The notes below the pieces were generated by a model that had not been told where the DNA came from, did not search any database, and saw nothing but the letters and a program-made list of their open reading frames with translations. This document shows positions 5,817 to 8,074 of a DNA stretch of 8,074 nt, piece after piece; the first letter of the stretch is position 1; every line of letters starts with the position of its first letter. This DNA comes from Candidatus Curtissbacteria bacterium RIFCSPLOWO2_01_FULL_38_11b (lineage in GTDB: Bacteria > Patescibacteriota > Microgenomatia > Curtissbacterales > GWA2-41-24). The stretch lies in contig MFBO01000033.1 in assembly GCA_001774995.1 (NCBI GenBank), positions 1,940-10,013 on the forward strand, given 5' to 3'. The translations under genes and the position numbers were made by a program.

Positions 5817-7177
5817 TGTGTTTTGATCTTCAATTCACGCAAAATGTCGCTGTCAATCTTGGCCGGTGCTTCCATTACTGCAGTCTGGCCAGAACCAGAA
5901 GTTGGGAAGGCAATAACTTCCCTGATACTTTTCTCCTCTGCTAAAACAGCACAAAGTCTGTCAAGACCGATGGCAATTCCTCCATGAGGAGGTGCTCCAA
6001 ATTCGTAGGCAGACAGAAGATGGCCAAAATCTCTTTCGATTTTTTTGTTATCAAAGCCCATGATTTTAAAAATTTCCCTTTGAAGATTTGGGTCTGTGAT
6101 TCTGATACTACCGCTGCCAAGCTCCTCTCCGTTTAAAACAAGATCATACTGATAGGAGGAAATTTTCCCAAGATTCTTTCTATTTTTTAAATCTTTTAAA
6201 TCTTTTTCTTTGGGGGCAGTAAAAGGGTTATGAGAAAAAGTATAACGATTTTGCTTTTCGTCAAATTCAAAAAGAGGGAAATCTACAACCCAAGCAAATG
6301 CAAACTCTTTTTCTTTTTTCTCTTTTTCATTTCTTAAATCAAATTTATCATTCCCGAATTGTTTTATGGCTTCACCATAAGTAAAAACCGGAAAGGGTTT
6401 TTTGACAATTTTAAGTTTAAGTTTTTGAGCTAATATTAGCATTAATTCTTCGATAAGACTTGTGATATCCTCACGGGAAACGTAGGCCATTTCAATGTCA
6501 ATTTGAGTGTGTTCGAATTGGCGATCGGCGCGCATGTCCTCATCACGGAAAGCCCTTGCTATTTGGTAGTATTTTTCAAAATTTGAAAGCATTAAAAGCT
6601 GTTTATACTGCTGAGGTGCTTGAGCTAAAGCGTAAAATTTGCCGGGGTTTAAGCGAGAAGGAACTATAAAGTCGCGGGCACCCTCCGGTGTGGTTTTGGA
6701 TAAATACGGGGTTTCGATTTCTACAAAGTTTTTACTATTTAAAAAATCGCGCACCATAGTTAAAATCTTATGTCTTAAGCGTAAGTTTTTCTGCATGCGC
6801 TGGCGCCTTAAATCCAAATAGCGGTATTTAAGGCGATTATCTTCTTCGATATCGTACCCATCACCTTCAGTAGGGATTTTGGGAGTTTTACTTTTAGAGA
6901 TAACTTTGAGATTTTCGATTTCGATTTCGATTTCACCGGTGGTGATGTTTTTATTTACAAGATTATCTGGTCGCTTTTTGACAGTACCTTCAACTCTAAC
7001 CACATCTTGAGGGGAAACATTGATTTGACGACGAGTTACCGTTTGCACAACTGCGGTTTCATCAGAAATATCAACAAAAGTCAGCTTGCCGTGATCACGA
7101 ATGGTTTGGATGCGGCCGGCAATTGTTACCTTTTGGCCAACTTTTTTTAAAGTGTCTACAACGTAAGTTCTTGTCAT
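5813..7177 (-). CDS. aspS: aspartyl-tRNA synthetase lacking the GAD domain
   Basis: This class II synthetase charges tRNA-Asp. In the 454 residues the OB-fold anticodon domain covers about 1-95, YRYLDLRR (118-125) opens the catalytic core, TTPEGARDFIVPSR (162-175) and YALAQAPQQYKQLLM (182-196) are bacterial-type signatures, motif 2 is FRDEDMRADRQFEHTQID (210-227) and motif 3 is GGIAIGLDRL (399-408). Bacterial AspRS is usually about 590 residues with a GAD domain inserted after the 'DKPDLR' segment. Here DKFDLRN (277-283) is followed by only a Lys/Glu-rich linker before WVVDFPLFE (296-304), so the insert is absent although the rest is bacterial-type. His29 in RDHG (27-30), where strictly Asp-specific bacterial enzymes usually have Leu, suggests a non-discriminating enzyme that also charges tRNA-Asn. 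The ATG at 7177 has a good Shine-Dalgarno sequence. It is the first gene of an operon with dacA. Confidence 0.96.
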   Translation of the reverse strand: MTRTYVVDTLKKVGQKVTIAGRIQTIRDHGKLTFVDISDETAVVQTVTRRQINVSPQDVVRVEGTVKKRPDNLVNKNITTGEIEIEIENLKVISKSKTPKIPTEGDGYDIEEDNRLKYRYLDLRRQRMQKNLRLRHKILTMVRDFLNSKNFVEIETPYLSKTTPEGARDFIVPSRLNPGKFYALAQAPQQYKQLLMLSNFEKYYQIARAFRDEDMRADRQFEHTQIDIEMAYVSREDITSLIEELMLILAQKLKLKIVKKPFPVFTYGEAIKQFGNDKFDLRNEKEKKEKEFAFAWVVDFPLFEFDEKQNRYTFSHNPFTAPKEKDLKDLKNRKNLGKISSYQYDLVLNGEELGSGSIRITDPNLQREIFKIMGFDNKKIERDFGHLLSAYEFGAPPHGGIAIGLDRLCAVLAEEKSIREVIAFPTSGSGQTAVMEAPAKIDSDILRELKIKTQ

Positions 7178-7182
7178 TTTAA

Positions 7183-7188
7183 CTTCCT
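7183..7188 (-). promoter_or_regulatory. ribosome binding site of aspS
   Basis: AGGAAG on the minus strand lies five bases before the ATG at 7177. It fixes the start codon and contrasts with the genes here that lack any Shine-Dalgarno sequence. AspRS families begin within a few residues of this methionine. Confidence 0.7.
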
Positions 7189-7190
7189 AA

Positions 7191-7225
7191 ATTCTAAACT
7201 ATATTGATTTGACAATCAAAATCAA
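7191..7225 (-). promoter_or_regulatory. promoter region of aspS-dacA
   Basis: Two overlapping minus-strand arrangements fit. TTGATT (7219-7214), a 17-base spacer and TAGAAT (7196-7191) is the better match, but puts the start near 7184, inside the ribosome binding site. TTGATT (7225-7220), a 16-base spacer and TATAGT (7203-7198) starts near 7191 and leaves the binding site intact. A short inverted repeat TTGATT-TGAC-AATCAA (7204-7219) lies across this region; whether it is an operator is unknown. Confidence 0.5.
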
Positions 7226-7240
7226 AGCGTGAAAGATTTA

Positions 7241-7249
7241 TGGTAAAAT
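7241..7249 (+). promoter_or_regulatory. extended -10 promoter of the 7278 gene
   Basis: TGGTAAAAT is identical to the element at 3840-3848 and would start transcription near 7256, leaving a leader of about 22 bases that contains the ribosome binding site. A consensus TTGACA at 7209-7214 lies 29 bases upstream of TAAAAT, too far to serve as its -35. Confidence 0.5.
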
Positions 7250-7268
7250 TTTATGTTAGTTAAAAAAT

Positions 7269-7273
7269 GGAGG
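7269..7273 (+). promoter_or_regulatory. ribosome binding site selecting a TTG start
   Basis: GGAGG lies four bases before the TTG at 7278. The ATG at 7267, which overlaps it, reads only four codons before TGA, so this site points to TTG as the start of the downstream protein. Confidence 0.6.
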
Positions 7274-7277
7274 TTTT

Positions 7278-7529
7278 TTGACAAAAGAAACAGATATAGA
7301 CCCTGATCAAACTACTGGATCTCATGTAGATGCCATGATTTCTGAAGGGGGCCCGGTATTTGCCAGTCAAATAAGTCATGATGCGATTGATGACAAAGCG
7401 ACTATTGACGAACAAGCTCGGGATCGGAAATTTTTTCGTAGGAAGGTTGAGCGAAATATAAGGCGAGGACAATTTGGATCCAGTGTAAGGAGAGCTATTG
7501 ACCCCCAGGAACATTCAACGGGTGACTAG
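7278..7529 (+). CDS. small hypothetical protein with a basic C-terminal half
   Basis: This 83-residue protein is one I do not recognise. The first half is acidic and polar (TDIDPDQTTGSHVDAM, ASQISHDAIDDKATID); residues 45-71 are strongly basic with a helical look (EQARDRKFFRRKVERNIRRG at 45-64), which could bind nucleic acid or the membrane surface, by inference only. No signal peptide, membrane segment or cysteine is present. The TTG start is supported by GGAGG four bases upstream and an extended -10 promoter; the next in-frame ATG is at 7335 and would lose the first 19 residues. Its TAG shares the bases CTAG with the recJ stop on the other strand. An 84-codon frame on the opposite strand is discounted because it has no initiation signals. 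Confidence 0.65.
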   Translation: MTKETDIDPDQTTGSHVDAMISEGGPVFASQISHDAIDDKATIDEQARDRKFFRRKVERNIRRGQFGSSVRRAIDPQEHSTGD

Positions 7530-8074
7530 GATTTGGCAATTTTAAAGTCTTTAATTTTCATCTGAATTTTGCTGCGACCGTTAAACCGGTCACTGTCTAT
7601 CGTGTAGACTACGTCAATTAAATAGCCGGGGCGGAGGCGAGATCTTTCTTCACCCATATTAAATCCGATTGCACCAATATTGTCTAGTTGAAGTTTTAAG
7701 TGCTTATTATCCTGCCCTACTCCCCGCACGTCCTCAACTAATATTCCTTTGGTTAGAAAAACAGGTTGAGGGTTGGCAATACCATAAGGTTCGAAAGTCT
7801 TAATTTGCGAGAGGGTTTTTGAATTGATGTCACTTTTTTCTAGTTCGCACTCAATATTTATTACCCTTTCCAAAAGATCTTCGGTCAATTTCCCTTGCGC
7901 GTAAGCATTAATTTTTCGGCTAAAAGTTTCGATGTGGCGCGTTTCAATGGTAAAACCGGCTGCCATCGGGTGACCACCAGCGTCGATTAGATATTCACTC
8001 GATGCACGGATTGCATCGACTATATTGAAACCGGGAATGGAACGCGCAGAACCTTTAGAAAATTGCTCGCCACG
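7526..8074 (-). CDS. recJ: single-stranded-DNA-specific exonuclease RecJ, C-terminal part
   Basis: RecJ is a 5'-3' single-strand exonuclease of the DHH family used in recombinational and mismatch repair. The frame stays open to the window edge, giving 182 C-terminal residues of a protein usually about 560 long; the DHH catalytic domain lies outside. KGSARSIPGFNIVDAI (residues 7-22 of the visible part) and GGHPMAAGF (33-41) are hallmarks of the DHHA1 domain. The remainder is the RecJ OB-fold: FEPYGIANPQPVF, then an HLKLQLDNIGAIGFNMG segment and a closing NGRSKIQMKIKDF. The methionine at 7966 is internal (GGHPM) and is not the start. It converges on the small gene at 7278-7529 with a 4-base stop overlap. 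Confidence 0.95.
   Translation of the reverse strand, partial: RGEQFSKGSARSIPGFNIVDAIRASSEYLIDAGGHPMAAGFTIETRHIETFSRKINAYAQGKLTEDLLERVINIECELEKSDINSKTLSQIKTFEPYGIANPQPVFLTKGILVEDVRGVGQDNKHLKLQLDNIGAIGFNMGEERSRLRPGYLIDVVYTIDSDRFNGRSKIQMKIKDFKIAKS

Noticed and set aside
6183..6335. Repetitive T/C-rich tracts that look like a tandem repeat
   Set aside because: They encode the Lys/Glu-rich and Lys/Asp/Leu-rich linkers of AspRS (about residues 283-291 and 323-332) and reflect amino acid composition, not a DNA repeat element.
7209..7214. Consensus TTGACA as a plus-strand -35
   Set aside because: No acceptable -10 lies 16-18 bases downstream; the extended -10 is 29 bases away.
7204..7219. Inverted repeat TTGATT-TGAC-AATCAA as an operator or terminator
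   Set aside because: The arms are only six bases and AT-rich, there is no T-tract, and it overlaps the -35 of aspS; kept only as a remark on the promoter.
7260..7514. 84-codon open frame on the minus strand opposite the 7278 gene
   Set aside because: It has no ribosome binding site and no promoter, and is explained as a shadow; the plus-strand frame has GGAGG and an extended -10.
1..8074. CRISPR arrays, insertion sequences, tRNA or rRNA genes, riboswitches
   Set aside because: None was seen; nearly all bases are taken up by protein genes, and the intergenic gaps are about 100 bases or less.

Overview
The window looks like a stretch of a small, AT-rich bacterial genome, most likely of the Candidate Phyla Radiation (Patescibacteria), perhaps Microgenomates. 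This is inferred from reduced aminoacyl-tRNA synthetases (an aspartyl-tRNA synthetase without the bacterial GAD domain and a short glutamyl-tRNA synthetase without the zinc-loop region), very dense packing, and several short uncharacterised proteins that resemble CPR families as I remember them. TGA is used as a normal stop (aspS, SGNH gene), which argues against the recoded lineages Gracilibacteria and Absconditabacteria. No mobile element, CRISPR array, tRNA or rRNA is visible, and no gene-free stretch exceeds about 110 bases.

Layout: 1-51 may be the last codons of a Pro/Ser/Thr-rich protein (+). A DUF3175 protein (109-381, +) faces a membrane-anchored SGNH hydrolase-like protein (399-1256, -). 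A divergent intergenic region then leads to a two-gene unit (+): a membrane-anchored protein with a possible double-psi beta-barrel-like tail (1357-2268) overlapping a small helical protein (2255-2584). gltX (2581-3840, -) meets that unit at its stop codons. Back-to-back promoters separate gltX from a single-pass membrane protein (3878-4915, +), which converges on dacA-type D,D-carboxypeptidase (4902-5816, -). That gene is coupled to the upstream aspS (5813-7177, -). Beyond a third divergent region lies a small TTG-started protein (7278-7529, +), which converges on the 3' part of recJ (7526-8074, -, cut by the window edge).

Functionally the window mixes translation (gltX, aspS), DNA repair (recJ), cell-wall and envelope functions (dacA, the SGNH protein, the barrel-like protein, the single-pass protein) and unknown small proteins. 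The synthetases fit a cell that makes Asn-tRNA and possibly Gln-tRNA by the indirect amidotransferase route, but the amidotransferase genes are not here. The transcription units alternate strand one after another. Convergent genes overlap at their stop codons or lie 17 bases apart, without recognisable terminators. Several genes have a -10 box placed so that transcription would begin at or within a base or two of the start codon, predicting leaderless mRNAs; aspS and the 7278 gene instead have Shine-Dalgarno sequences.

The best candidates for undescribed biology are the 1357-2584 gene pair, the two trimmed synthetases and the compact promoter organisation. I do not see a defence system or other clear novel multi-gene machine.
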